From Eudromia elegans (taxonomy: Eukaryota; Chordata; Aves; Tinamiformes; Tinamidae): a stretch of DNA of 64,000 nt. The notes under the pieces were generated by a model that worked only from the letters and a program-made list of their open reading frames with translations, did not search any database and was not told where the DNA came from. Below are positions 50,215-62,883 of this stretch, piece after piece. The stretch spans positions 743,882-807,881 of the forward strand of contig PTEX01000032.1 of assembly GCA_003342815.1 (NCBI GenBank). Reading direction: 5' to 3'. Each line of letters begins with the position of its first letter. Position 1 is the stretch's first letter. A program made the position numbers and the translations under genes.

Positions 50215-53200
50215 AAATCCAGTCCAAATGAAAATAGGTGCCACACAGAAGAGTTTGGGGTTGAAACGGCCAGTGTTCAACCCTGGGGTGCACTGACCCC
50301 GAGAACCTGTTCTTGCCCTGTAACTTTTAGTGAGGAGGTGTCATGGGAATACCATGTCCCGCTATACCCAAACCATAGTCCTTGGTTTCATTGCACAGAG
50401 GACCATGTCATCCTGGCCCCCGTGCAATATTTGTTGCGTGTCTGGAGAATGGCCGTCGCTTTCCTCCAGCTTTCTGCAAGAGGTGGTGATACCACCCTGC
50501 TTCCCTGGCATCGCTCGAGGTTTGCAGGCAGGAGAGGCTGAGCTCTGGAAAAGGCTCCTTTTATGGCCTGTGTCACAAAAGGGATTTTCATCCTTGCATC
50601 CATTTTCACAGGAGTTTCCCTGCTGACTACTTCCTCAGTCCTTCCTAAAAGCTACTACTTCTGGGTTTAATAGGATGATGTGCTGGCGTAAGTATTACCA
50701 CTTAATGCTGTAATTGCTGGCTGTGATTAATTGGACTGTCTCTGAGAAGGCGTGACGTTTTGGGTTGCTGCTTCGTGTTGACCTCAGGGCCTGCCTTTCT
50801 GATCTTGTGGGTTTCTCGTTTCATGCATGTTGACAAGTGCTGCTGAATAACAGAGCCTGAAAGCACAGGAAGGCTCTGAGTCAAAGTAGTTTCCCTTGGA
50901 CAGGGAGGGAGGTGAATTAGAGAAGATACTGGAGCTTGCAAAGGATGCCTCCTCCATCCCTTGCTTTATGGAGTCTTCATGGAGAGCCATGGGCTAGGAG
51001 CCATTTAGAGCAGCCACTTCCCATTCTCTTCCCATGTCAGGAAGGAAACTGGAAAGAGCTGTGCTAGAGTCCAGATAACTGGGACTCTTGTTTGCCCAAG
51101 CAGGGAGCAGTCGTCTACTGCACCCTTCCTCCAGCATCAAGTACCAGCCCCTCTTCATACTCAGATGGGTCCGTCCTTAGGGTAGGAAAGGCCCATTTTT
51201 AATTTTTAGAGTTGCTTTTTAGAAAATGTTTCCACTGTTCTGTGTAAATGTTTCAGAAAAACGTGGCAAAAGGGAGGGACTGGGCTGGCCAGGCAAGGCA
51301 GAGGAGGCGTGTGGCAGTTTGTGCAGCTGGGCAGAGCAGCATATTGGGGCTGTAGTAAAGCACAGCCATCAAAAGGGCCTGGCCTTTGGGCCCTGGTGAG
51401 CACCAGCAGCTGCCCCGACTGGTTTTCCGTGGTGCGTGAGGGCAAATCCTACCTGAGACTGGTTTCCACGTCTGATTTTTGCATTGCTGTTTTCATTCTG
51501 CGCAGCATATCGTGCTTTTTATATTGCTCACCTTTGTAGTATTGTATGTGTTTACCCACTGTGTATATTATGGTGCCAAATCCTATAGAAAGGAGAGAAA
51601 ACAACATAAACAGGATGTACAATTGAAGTCATGTGCAATTGAGATTAATCCTCTTCCCCCTCAAGAAATAAGTATTTGAACTCTTCGGAAATGTTTGTAC
51701 GAAGGTAGACGAACATATTTTGCAGAAATCTGTCACACAAATCAATTGTTTTATTTTGTTCTCCTTATAAGCTAGGTTTCTGAAGCCCCTTCCTCTTGCC
51801 TTGACACGTTTTCTCATGTGTGTTGAGCTCTGTTGTTGCAGATCTGCCCTGGGAACATGCAGCAAACCTTTATTAAGTTGCCAAATGATTTTAGCAATCT
51901 TATTTTCCACATCTGGTTTTTAAACCTTTTTGAAAAGCAGCCAAAATTGTGAAAAGAAGCAATGAATGTACGTGTCTCCGTGAGAATTACCCTGCATTAT
52001 TTTAACCTAGAAAGGGGAACCCAGCACGATGCCGACAGTGACTCCCTGAGTTCTCCCAGCACACGCACCGCGTAGGTGAATCCCCATCCGCTCTGCTGTG
52101 TCACCACATGTGCCCTCGGCAGTGCAGTTCCCTGCAGGGACACCTCTGGTGACATGGAAGTCAGGGACAGAGAGTCAGGGAAGCGCGGGCGGGAACCAGG
52201 GACCGTCTGGAGATCAGCAAAGGCTCTATGGGTCTTCTCAGTTTAAACCGCTCTCCTGACTGATGTTCTTGGGGTGCAAATGCCTTGGTAGCTCAGAACG
52301 TTCTTTGGGAAGCCCCCAAGAAGAACACTTGTAAATTGGTAGGGAGAAATTAAACATTGATTATTTTTAATGCATCAAATTAAGCTTAATCGTGCTCCAG
52401 GAACTATGTGGTGCTTCCCAGAGAAAAATGAAATCCCACTGCTGTTTTTCCTCCAAGGTGGTTTGATACTGCAGTGAGTTGTGGTACAATAGAAAGTGCC
52501 ACTAACTTATAATTTGTGAAATTCAAAAAAGAGTTAGTATCATTTAGATAATGAAACCTTTATACCCATTTAGATTTGTAAGCACCAACTGGCGCAAAGG
52601 AAATGCGCTTTCAGTGCTACTATATTAAATTATATACATTTGTTGGGGGGTTAGATGCTTGTATGTTTAATTTACAAGCTTTTCACTACAAGCTTTTCAT
52701 TTTCGAGCCTTTATTCTTAGCAATTTAGGAAACCATAGTTTTAACAACTGCTGATGGCAGTGTTAAAATCAACTGCATATTCATAAGGCTGACCAAAGCC
52801 TAAATGATCAGAGTAGTTAATAAATATGAATCACATGCCAGACACTTTTAATAAGTGTTTTTCTGCATGTTTTAATTGCATGTTCCTATGGTGAACCACA
52901 GTCACTCTCTCCCTCTCCTCCCCATCTAAAACGGAGGCATTTTCTTTAGGCGAGCAGTCCAAAGTCTCATCAAAATTGAGGAATGTGAGATTCACTTGAA
53001 CAAATGGGCAGTAGATTCAAATCCTGTTAAAGCAAACCTTGGAAAATGCTCGGTGGTGCCTTGCTGCAGTCAAGGAGCCTCCTTGGAGGGGTTTCCTTGG
53101 GGTCCCGTGACTGTCCATAGGGGCTCAGCTGGGAAGGTCTCGCACAGATTTTTCATCCTTGCTTTGTGCCCTTGTTTCCTCTGCTGATGGGAGGACCAGG

Positions 53201-53729
53201 CAGCTGCTAAAGAAGATACCTAGAGCTGCCCAATGGAGTGAGACCCCAAAGGAAAGGTTATGCTGGAGCTCAGATGAGTTGCAGCTCACCAAGTTGCACC
53301 TCTGTGTTGAAGGTGATTAAAAGCACCTTACCTTAGCCCTTAGACCCTCGTTAGGCTGGTGAGAGGGGCTGGGAGGACACAGCCAGGCAGGGACAGAGCT
53401 GTGACAGGGGCTGCTGAGGACCCACTCAGCCCCAAAGGTGCCATGGGCAGCGCAGAGTTTTCCAACCTACCCCTAGTTCTGTAGGCTGCAGGTTCAGTCC
53501 TATACCTAAAAATGGTTAAAGAGTAGTGATTTTTTTTTAAAAGTGAGTCAAAAGAACCTACTTTGGAGCCGCTCTTACTCACTTTGAAACGCTGCAGTGT
53601 AGTTCTGCAATAGAGACTTCCAGAGGCTTAAAGCAGGTTTGAACTGCTTAGCATCACCGTGACAAGAGGCATTTTGGGCAGTAATTCACGCCGTATTACC
53701 TTACGAAATCTAATTCCTCAATCTCATTA
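50215..53729. other. Non-coding stretch
   Basis: No gene is recognised. A 14-bp tandem duplication lies at 52673-52700. The segment 52320-52880 is AT-rich with numerous ATTA/TTAA cores and could include a regulatory element. Confidence 0.5.
52673..52700. repeat. 14-bp tandem duplication
   Basis: TACAAGCTTTTCA plus one base is present twice head to tail, at 52673-52686 and 52687-52700. Confidence 0.9.
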
Positions 53730-53935
53730 GGAAATCTCAGGCAAATTGCTAAGTCTTTTCTTTATCCCAGTTTCCCCACTTACGACTTGTTAAGGATTTT
53801 CTGTATCTGTCAGGCGCTTAGCTATCCTGGTGATAGACACCTAAGGAAAACAAAATGAAAAAGAAATTACAGTCTGCAGAAATGTTTGTAAAGCACTGGG
53901 AGAGTCTCCCGACGAAGTGCCAAGCATCTCAAGGT
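53730..53935 (+). repeat. MIR/CORE-SINE-type ancient remnant
   Basis: On the plus strand the conserved MIR/L2-type order is visible. GGCAAATTGCTAAGTC stands for the GGCAAGTCACTTAA block. CCCAGTTTCCCCACTTA stands for CTCAGTTTCCCCATCTG. After about 100 bp, TTTGTAAAGCACTGGGAGAG stands for the TGTAAAGCGCTTTGAGA tail. CCGACGAAGTGCCAAGCA, in the place of CGGATGAAAGGTGCTATA, extends the match. The divergence is very high, as expected for an amniote-ancestral element. Such remnants are often preserved by exaptation, but nothing here proves that. Confidence 0.6.
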
Positions 53936-54841
53936 GGATTTAGTTTAATTGTAAGCAAACCACTTATGGCTCAGCCTGTTTTTATGTGGTTGCAGCATTG
54001 TTTAGTTATTGAAAACAGTTTCTGAGAGCATTCCGGAGGTTTGCAGGGTGGACGAAGTTCATCTCGGGGCAGGAATGAGGAGTCCTCGGCCGTCGGAACA
54101 GCTCAGGAGCCTCATGTCAATGGACGCTGGTGCTAGAGAACATTAAATGCTTTGGAAACTCCTGTCCTAAGTTAGCAGCTGTTATTCGTGTTGAATATGA
54201 TTCAATCTGACCGCTGGCCGTGTCTGTTCCAGCACAGTTAGAGTTCAAGCTTGTGCCCAAATCAAGAAGCTCTGAAGAACTACCGCGAGAAATCCTCTTG
54301 CTGTTTTAGTATGGAACTGATTACCAGGCTTATGCCTGCTCATGTTCTGGTGCTTTCTTTATTTTCCAAGGGTAGTAAGAGCCGACCTGGCAGGGGTCCT
54401 TGATCAGGAAGCGGATTAAAGACAGAAGAGAATTTGAGGATACAATATCTTCCCATAATCCTCATGAGTTATCAATTAAAGCACAGTTATTTTGTCATTA
54501 TCACTGATGTGCCATCAGCATTTTTGAAATGGTCCTTCTAAGGGGCTTTATAACAGCTAAAATAATTTTGAGGCTTACACAAAAAAAACCCACAGCACTT
54601 AGTTTGAGGCCATTTGTTTTTACTTTATTTGGAGGACTATAAAAGTGGTCCAAAGATTGAATCGTTAAAGCAAACAGAGTGCAGAGATATTTCAGGAAAC
54701 GGATTTCCTATTCCTGTAATTTAACGCTAGCAGGGGAAGAGGATTGATTTGCAGGGATTTTACACTTGCCTTTACACTTGAAGTTAATACATTGCACTCT
54801 TCTGTGGTTATCAGTGTTGAGTGTCTTGTGGAGAGTGGAAA

Positions 54842-54930
54842 TATTGGGAAACAGATGCGGAGAGAGAAAGTCATTTGTCCAAAGTCACACAGTGCATCTG
54901 GGAGAGCTCCAGGTCCGGAGCCCAGGTTGT
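54842..54930 (-). repeat. MIR/CORE-SINE remnant
   Basis: The plus strand reads as antisense MIR. GGGAAACAGATGCGGAGAGA, then AAGTCATTTGTCCAAAGTCACACAG and finally GAGCTCCAGGTCCGGAGCCCAGGTTG follow, block by block, the GGAAACTGAGGCACAGAGA, AAGTAACTTGCCCAAGGTCACACAG and AGCYGGGATTCGAACCCAGG order. The last block is the tRNA-derived B-box region, now decayed. It is one of the clearest ancient SINE matches in the window and lies 0.9 kb from an oppositely oriented one. Confidence 0.7.
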
Positions 54931-54977
54931 GTATGTGTGTGCAGGGCTTCACCTACCTGGGCTCCGTCCATCACTGC

Positions 54978-55003
54978 CTCTTCCTCCTCCTCCTCCTCCT
55001 CCC
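54978..55003. repeat. (CTC)n trinucleotide repeat
   Basis: About eight CTC/TCC units lie 48 bp after the MIR remnant. They create Ser- or Pro-rich chance frames. Confidence 0.9.
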
Positions 55004-57659
55004 AGCTGTCCTGCCTTGGTGCTTAAGACCCAAGTCTGGCTGCTGGTTCTGCTAGGGGAGTCCAGGAGGGAGCTGGAGCAGGACCGGTGGGCAGGGAGCG
55101 TGGAGATGCTGCCTGAGCAGTCCCTCAGCTGCCTCCTGCCTTTGTGGCTGTGAAGCCTGCACCTTCCTGTACTAAGCACGGATGTTTAGGAGCACAGATG
55201 GTCCTTACTCTTCTCATGTGTCTTTGGAGGGTTGATGAAGTGGGGAGTAACAAGGGACCCGGGACAGGCTCCTGCAGAGCACCACGCAGCGCTCCAGCCT
55301 GCCTGCTCGGGGCACGTTTGGTAGCTGCTTTCCCAGGATGGTGTTTCACTTGCTTTTGAAGTAGCTCTGTAGTTGGTCATAAAACGTTTTTGACCTCATA
55401 TCAAAAATCCACCTACTGAGCGCTGGCTTTCTCGGTGCGATAGGCTGTTACAATGGCAGAGGAGGAGCTTTGAAAGGGTCTTCAAAGGTTTTATGCAAGG
55501 CATTATGGTGGTTTTGTTTGAAGCCGTTACAATTGATCTTGTTCAAAATACACACTTGAAAAGCTTCCAGAATCTTTTCATGCTTACAAGGTGAGACGGG
55601 ATTTTTCAGAAGCCTTTTTTTTCTTCTTTGTTTTCATTGCTAAATAAATGGTCATAATTCCTGCAGGGAGATTATCATTGCTGGCATCAGTATGTCTTGA
55701 ATGTGAACTATCAAGATAACCATCGATGCTGAAATTTGCCTTGATGCAGAGGGTCCATGCAAAGGACTCGCTTTGCTGCTCATGCCTTGGTGCTGGGGAA
55801 GGCTGTGCCTGGACCAACAGACTGTGTAGGGCTCGGACAGAGGAGCCTTTGGGCAAACTGCAAGGTAGAATCACTAAGACAAGTACTGAAGTTGTCTGCA
55901 GATGGGGTGTCATAGAGCCATATGACAGCTTTGGGATGGGTTTGCAAGGAAGATGGAGAACTCTGTGTAAGTTCAGGTTCACTTACTAAAACTTCAGGTG
56001 TGAAAAGATGATTTTTTTCCCCCCCTAATGTTTTAAATGTTTCTCCTATATTAGCTGGAAATTGCATTTAGCTTGCTGATATAAATAAGCCAATATGCAG
56101 TGAGTTCCCTAAACTGCAGGGTAAATGCTATCATTATCCTGTGTCCTGGTTGTGGTTGGAGAGGAGATGGAGCAAGATGGACCTCTATGTCGATGGCGTT
56201 GTCCTCATGCATGGTGGCTGGATATTGCATAGCTTATATTTCTGAATACTTGTGTGAACTCTCACTAGGCCTTTTTTCTGAGATAAGAAGTGTAAAAGCA
56301 GCTGAGGTGGCTTGGTAGGCCATGAGCAGGAGCAGGGCAATGCAGAAATCTTCAAGGGAATTTCTTTTCATGAAATAGTATTGAATACTATAGAAATAAT
56401 TTACATAAAAATAATAATGGAGAATATAAGGACATAGTGGCTTGTTTTTGCCATCAAAATAAACATGACATGACTAAATCATCTTCTGTGGGTCCATGGA
56501 AACACTGAGGCTCTCCATGCAGAAACAGGTCAAGCCAGAAAGCCAAGTCAGGGGCTCCAGAGCAGGGGTGAGAGCCTGGGCAGGGATGTGGCTGCAGGGC
56601 AGGTGCAGTTAGGTCAGATGGGGCCCTGCGCAGGAGCCCCCACTTAAACGCAGCTCATGTGCAAAGGAGATTTTTATTTTCCACATGTCCTTCCTTATGT
56701 TTACCAAAATGTTTTGTTTAAGGAGAATGTTGTCAGTCTGGGGGAAAAAAAATGATGTTTGACCAAAACGTCACTTAAAACATATATCTAATAAAGGTGT
56801 AGGAACCGACGTCCCTGTGCAAGCACAAAGAATTGGTGCAGAACGGTTTGATGAACTGTCACAAGGACTTCATTTTTTTAAACAGTTTCCTGTTGTGGCT
56901 GCTTCTGTCAAGGAGACTTCTTTCTTAAAATGAGAAAAATGGAGCTCGATGGGACAGATTTCTGTCCAGAAGATAATTCTGAGTGCTTAGTTTGATGTAG
57001 TGGTTTTGCTCCAGCTGCCCCCGCGTTCCTGTGTCTGTGCTTCTGAGGGAAATTTTTCTAAGTAATTCACTGTGAATGCCGCTTTATCAGCCGCTTCTCT
57101 TCCTAACAGGAGCTTTTGTTTGTGTAGAATTGGCAGCTCTTCATTTTCGTAGCGTGGGCTCCCTGCTGCCCACAGGCCATGGGTGCAGCTCTTCCCAAGC
57201 GCTGCTGACCCCTTGGAGTGTGTCCTGGGGAGGGGATGGGTGGCCACGGAGAGGTTTCAGTGTCACGTATGGGATGTCGGACGAGTGATGCAAAGCACCC
57301 GACCTGCTGCTTTGGCAATGTGGGCACCCGTCTGGACTCGAGTGGAGTGGGAAGTGTTTGGGAGAGCTGGATAGCTGATGAGGAGGCAGCAACACCCGGA
57401 GGCAGGGAGGAGCCCCGAGGACCGTAACCATTTTCTCAGTTGCAGCGGGATTTTAGCTCCAGCGCTTCCCAGAAATGGCAAGAGCTGGTTTTGCCTGGAG
57501 CAAGCTTGGGAGTGCGTCCTGCCCCGCGGGGGCTGCTGCAACCCTGGGTTTTCCCTGCAGCCCTCTCAGAAGGCACCTAACCACGGGCGTTTGCCTGCGC
57601 CATCCTCACCCTCCATAGCAATATAAGGTGTTCTTCCCCCTTGGACGGCATAACAGGGT
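55004..57659. other. Non-coding stretch
   Basis: No gene or clear transposon is seen. The segment 57140-57600 is GC-richer and contains many overlapping chance frames. The segments 56340-56480 and 56680-56960 are AT-rich. Confidence 0.5.
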
Positions 57660-57806
57660 TTCTTTTCCCCTCGTGCCTCTGGTGCACGACTCGGTGAGTC
57701 TCCAGCCCGAGTGCCGAGCGCTTTGGGAATCGCAGCCACCCGCAATTAGTCCAGCGAAGGTCTAAGGCCGAGCCCGGTGCCAGCGAAGTCGGCGTAGCCG
57801 CACTAC
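57660..57806. promoter_or_regulatory. CpG-dense patch
   Basis: About 15 CpGs lie in 147 bp. The patch ends abruptly where AT-rich sequence begins. It is below CpG-island length. Confidence 0.35.
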
Positions 57807-58160
57807 ATGGTGTAAATTTTTAATGATAATAACCTTGATAAATTCAGCCTTTGATAAACCCCGGAGCTGAGTTCTCAAACTTTAAAATCAAACCCAACGC
57901 AATTACTTTAATATTTGATTAAATTGAACTGCCACTTTGGTAAAGAGTTTAAATAAATCACTATTAATATACTTTTCTGCAGTAAATAAAGTTAGGTCTG
58001 TATAGTTAAAAGACCAGTATTCGCGTGGAGCTCTTGGAAATGGAGTCCTGGCAATCTGCACGGTAAATGTATTAACTTAAGGAAGTAAATATACTATTGA
58101 TTTTTCTTAAAGGCTGAGATTACAATCTTAAATGATGTTTTAAAACACTATTTTTGGAAT
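57807..58160. promoter_or_regulatory. Candidate conserved non-coding element
   Basis: This is an AT-rich, unique and open-frame-poor block. It contains TTTTTAATGATAATAACC, CTTTGATAAA, ATTTGATTAAATTGAA, ACTATTAATATAC and CAGTAAATAAAG-type homeodomain, HNF1 and forkhead cores at high density. Its abrupt boundary with the CpG patch and its even texture suggest a regulatory element. Conservation is untested. Confidence 0.35.
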
Positions 58161-61100
58161 GGTGGAACAAATATTTGCTAATATACGTGTAATAGGAAGA
58201 CCATTACATTTTACAGAGTTAACTCTGTAGCCTACAGTAGTATTGATGGGCTCCTTGTCAAGCAAATTATGGGCCACGTAGTTGCCATGTGAAAGGCCAG
58301 TTTGCCTGATCTTTTAGATGATTTTGTGTCCAGGCTGCTAAGATTTGGGAAGTTGTATCCCGCATTCAGGATCATTGTTCTTCAGCCCTGGGGGGGCCTG
58401 GAGAAGTGGGCTCTGTGTGTCGCCTTCAGCTCAGCCCAGCACTTTATAGACTAAAATAGACTATTTAAAGATGTTACCAAGGCCCTTGTGAAGCAATCCG
58501 ACAAAATAAAGATTTTAGACTAGTCTTAGGCTACTTGGCCTGGTGCAGTTCAGATGCAACATCACCTGGTACCTTCCTCTGATAATTACGTGCCTGGGAT
58601 TTCCCACTGAAATGGGGAAAACAACCATTTTGGGAAGGTGGGCTTAGGAGATGCCCAGGGAAGGGTCGTCTTTATTCCAGGCCTGCCATCAGAATACGTT
58701 TTGAAAAGAGACCAAATGGTCCATGAATATCAAAAGAGAGGGTAGCAAGTAAAACCACTAATTACAGTCGACAAATAAAATAACAATTAAATGAAATTAT
58801 ACAAATCCAAAAAATTGGATGTTTTGCCCTTTTTCAGAGGGTGAATAAAGCATTTCTGAGAGTGGGAGTTGGAATGGCTAATGTGTTGTTACATTTGGTT
58901 AAATCAACTCAAGAGTGAAAACTTCTTGTTGCTTTTCAGAGCATTCCATATTTCTAACGCTAATTTATGGTGAAAGAACATGCCCAGACATCCTCATTTC
59001 TTTTCTCATGCAGGGTTTTATGCTTTAAGCCCTTTTGGAAGGCATTTTTCTTCATCGGTTTAGACTTTTTACCTCCTTGGGCCATTGGGGTAGTCATGCT
59101 TGTGCCCTTTTCTTACCTGGCCTCCTGTGCTGTGGGCAAGGCGGCACACGGATTAAAGATTTTCTCCCTAAAACCTTCTCATTCCTGCTCTTAACTTTAC
59201 AGGAGGGAGCAAAGAGATCCAGAAGGCTGAAGCCCGGAGCCTCTTGGATCCCACATGTGGGACTGAAAGGGTCTGCTGAAGCAGCATCTATCTTGGCTTT
59301 TATTTAGGAAAAATCCTCATCTGCACTAGTAGCAGGGGATAGGAAGGGACATCTGCTTTGGGGACTTGTGAGATTGCCTGTACGTGCTGCTTTCCTATCT
59401 CAACCATTTGCACCCGATAAGCAAGAGGAAGGCTCTTCCTCTGCCCTCAGGTGTTAGGTATTTCACAGGTGACTAGAATATAGGTATGGTTTTGAGCTTG
59501 GGGAGAAATGCAAGTGTGCTGGTGATTCACAGGTTTCCTAATAAGCTTCTTATCAAGAAATTGCTCGTGTCAGTCAAATAGAGCAGAAAGTAGCAGCCTG
59601 CTCTTTTAGGATGGGTCGGTGTTCATACCAAAGAGCAGATCTCCTCACCAGTCCTTACATCATTGCCCAGTTGAGACTTGTATCAGCTTTACCAGTTGAA
59701 TTTGAGGCCTTAAATCTCACTTTGATATCATATCTGATGTAAAAGCTCTTTGTGCTTCTAAGTTTTACTGAGGATTGAAGCAGATCAGCACAGGATTTGA
59801 GCCAAAGCTCATTACAGGCAGTGTTACGTTTTGTCCAGTTGATTTTCATCATGCAACAAGGGCCTTTACTAAGGAAAAAAAATCAAACAAACCCTTCATA
59901 ACCTGCAGAAAGGGAGAGTCCCATTTCTTTAGCACTACTAGCCACATTGCTACTCAGTGTTTGCTGTCTTCCCAAGCTGAAAACAAGGTATGGAAATAAT
60001 ACGTATTTTTTCCCTGTTTTCTTTGCTATGGCCTAGAAAAGAAAAGGAATGGGAGGGATATTGCTCTGGTGGGCATACTCTTTTATGTACCTAAGTATTA
60101 ATGGCAGGTAATTGATTTAGAAATACCAAGCCCTACATTTTGTGCCTATGAATCTACTGCGCTGCTTGTTCGCAGGGTTATTAATGTTACAGCTAGATCT
60201 TCACAGTTGGTCCTGCGCTGATGAAACCTTGCTGAAATATTCAAGCCTTGCTTTAATGTATTCACTGAATTAAATGTAACGTGACATCTTTGGTGATGTG
60301 ATGTCCTGCTTGAGGGATTCTATGCTGTGGTTAATTTGCCAAGTTCAAATTAAAAGTTCCTTCAGATGTATTCTTTAGATTAATGGAGGAGTATATTTCA
60401 GATCACAGGCTATAGCAAATGATTTAGAGATGAGAACAGTACTAATGTTTTGCTTTTCTCAAAATGGACCAAAAGTTAATGGGGAGTAATAGTCACTTGC
60501 AATATTCTATAGGGATCTCATTTTGTCCTGCTGCTCTTCAGTTGCTCGGTGATCTAGCAGAAAGTAAAAGGAAAAATTCTAGTGATAAAGTTTGTAGATG
60601 AATTAGAAATCAGCCAAGGGGTCAGCAATGATGGAAGGTTAGTTACTCAACACAGCAGACTGGGTTCACTTGGATGGTGTGGGGTTTAAAGTTCTTCAGG
60701 TCCTACATCTGGGAAGAAAAACTGCAGCTTGCACTTCCCGGGATGGAGAGCAGTGTCCGGAGAGCAGCGGATCTGAACAGGTTACGGAGGTTGCACTGGA
60801 AAGGAAATTAAATGCCCTGTCCGGAGGAGATGCTGCGGAGCAGAGGAGGGGCTGGGCCCGGGAAGCTCCAGAGTATCGAGTGGCAGGAGGGAGCCCTGCA
60901 GTGCTGGTGATGAGGTCACCGCAAAACCTCCCCTCGGTGGCCCAAAATTGAAAGAATTGAGGTAATAGTGTGAGCTGGAAAAAAATTTACTATATAAGGA
61001 GTTATTAAATGATTGCCATGTATGTATCTAGTACAAGGGGAAAAATATGTCCTAATCAGGTTGCATATTCATTTATATGGGGAGATAGTATCTGACTATT

Positions 61101-62831
61101 GGAAAATTATTAGCAGAGCTGAATCTGGTTTGTGAAAAGTCTCTGTAGAGGGACTTGACTTGTCTCTTTTACCACATCAACAATTTTCCCCCCATCCTAT
61201 CACATCAGGATCATTCTGAATTAGTGTTAGCTCCTACCAGCAGGGTATGAACAACTGATCGTATTAGAGACTGTCACACTGTATTAGCCAAAATTAATGC
61301 TAAAAGAATATGATAAAAAGTATCACTGTTTCAAATGCTGTATCTTATTAACACAGGAAGTTTTCTCCTTCCAAAGCTGGAGTGTTTTCTCCCTCGGCAC
61401 CGCGTGTCGACGGGAGGTGAAATGCTGTGCAGCCCTTATACAACAGTGCTGGGCACGGAGGACATTAGCAGAAGAGCTTGAATGTTGGTGGCTTTGGAAC
61501 CCAGTCGGGTGTTGGACAGGAGCCTCTTAGCAGAGGAGCCAAAGCAATGCCAAAGCAGTGGTCGCAGCTCCTGGCTGCAGCCGCCTGGCAAGGATCTATG
61601 GGCACAGTCAGTGTTCCTGAGCATTTAGATGTCAACATTCCTTGTCAGAGTGGACGTTACTGCAGGAGTTTGATTCTGCTTCAGCAACAACCCCCAAGTG
61701 AGAGGTATAAAGGTATTTCACCCTAACTCAGCACTTCTGGGACTGCTTCCCAGGAGCCTCCTGAATACGCTTGGGTTGAAATCTGTATGCAGTGTCCGAT
61801 CGGCTTCATTTCAAGAAACACTTTGGTTAAATAAGTACGTATTCAGGTGAAATCAATCTGTTGATTTATTAGCCTCCCGTGCAGGTACTGGGCTTGCTGC
61901 TGCTTCTGGTTAAACCCCAATGGACCAAGGCCAGGTTCAGTGGTGGCCACGCTCTGCCTGCCTGTGCCAGGGCAGGCGGCTAGAGAGACGTGTCCCCTGC
62001 GTGCTCTGCAGGCCCTTCCAGGGTGTAAAATGACGGGAAAAGCGACGGCTGCTTCCCGATTACGTAGTGCAAGAGCTTTGTGTAGATCACAGACATGGTG
62101 TTCTTGTATGGCGTCTTTGAAGAACCGCACCAAAACGGACACCCGGCAGCCCCTGAGCTCCCAAACATGCGTTGTTTGCTGTTTAGGGTGTGCACGTCTG
62201 CACAGAGGATCAGCAAAGAGAGTGAAACACTGGGCCTGATCATCTGTGAATGCATCACACGCTAGCAGATTATGCAAAAATGTTAATTTTTATTAAATCG
62301 ACTTTAAGGAAGAAGAAGCCCTTAATACTCTGGCTAAAGACTCTAGTCATGCCAGATTAGCATTGTTGTAGATTAATAATAAAAATAGCTGGGTCTGATT
62401 AGTGTCACTTGAAGTTTTCTGAATGAGAGATATAACTCTTTGAATTAAACAGCTTGAATAGCAGCTAATGATTGCCAAGGAATAATTTGTATTAAAAAGT
62501 TAAGACCTTCACTACTTTTCCAAAGGAAAATCTGTCATCAGGGTAGGAATTACATACCCTTCATGTAATAGTATGAAAGGAAAGGAGCTTCACAGACCAT
62601 AAAGCGTAACAAAGGAATATCTAAAATTGATTTTCATTTAAGCAGATTACTTATGTTTTCCTCGGGAGCAGGGAAAGCATAGTCTAATCTTCATCACTTT
62701 TCAGAATTAGAGCTGCTGGTTTGATCCAGATATCCATCAGTGAATGCAGCAAGCCATTCTGGCCATGGATCTGCTTCCCTTGGAGCTGCAGCTCTGCTTC
62801 AGAGGGCAATGAGCCCAATATACTCTTTTTT

Positions 62832-62834
<3 letters not shown>
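58161..62834. other. Non-coding stretch
   Basis: No gene is recognised. The segments 60180-60460 and 62330-62560 are ATTA-rich and enhancer-like in texture. The segment 60700-60950 is GC-richer with a 93-codon chance frame. The rest shows nothing I can name. Confidence 0.5.

Positions 62835-62883
<49 letters not shown>
62835..62883. repeat. T35A14 homopolymer junction
   Basis: Thirty-five T residues (62835-62869) pass directly into fourteen A residues (62870-62883). The junction is a perfect self-complementary T/A tract of at least 28 bp, and it is by far the longest homopolymer in the window. It could be the tail-to-tail trace of two poly(A)-bearing insertions, replication slippage, or an assembly or consensus artefact. 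Confidence 0.95.

Noticed and set aside
53014-53024. tRNA B-box-like GATTCAAATCC
   Set aside because: No matching A-box or cloverleaf arms were found at the right distance.
53456-53490. TTCCAACCT...TTCTGTAGG resembling a plus-strand CR1 end
   Set aside because: Only about 15 positions agree, and the preceding CR1 sequence is missing.
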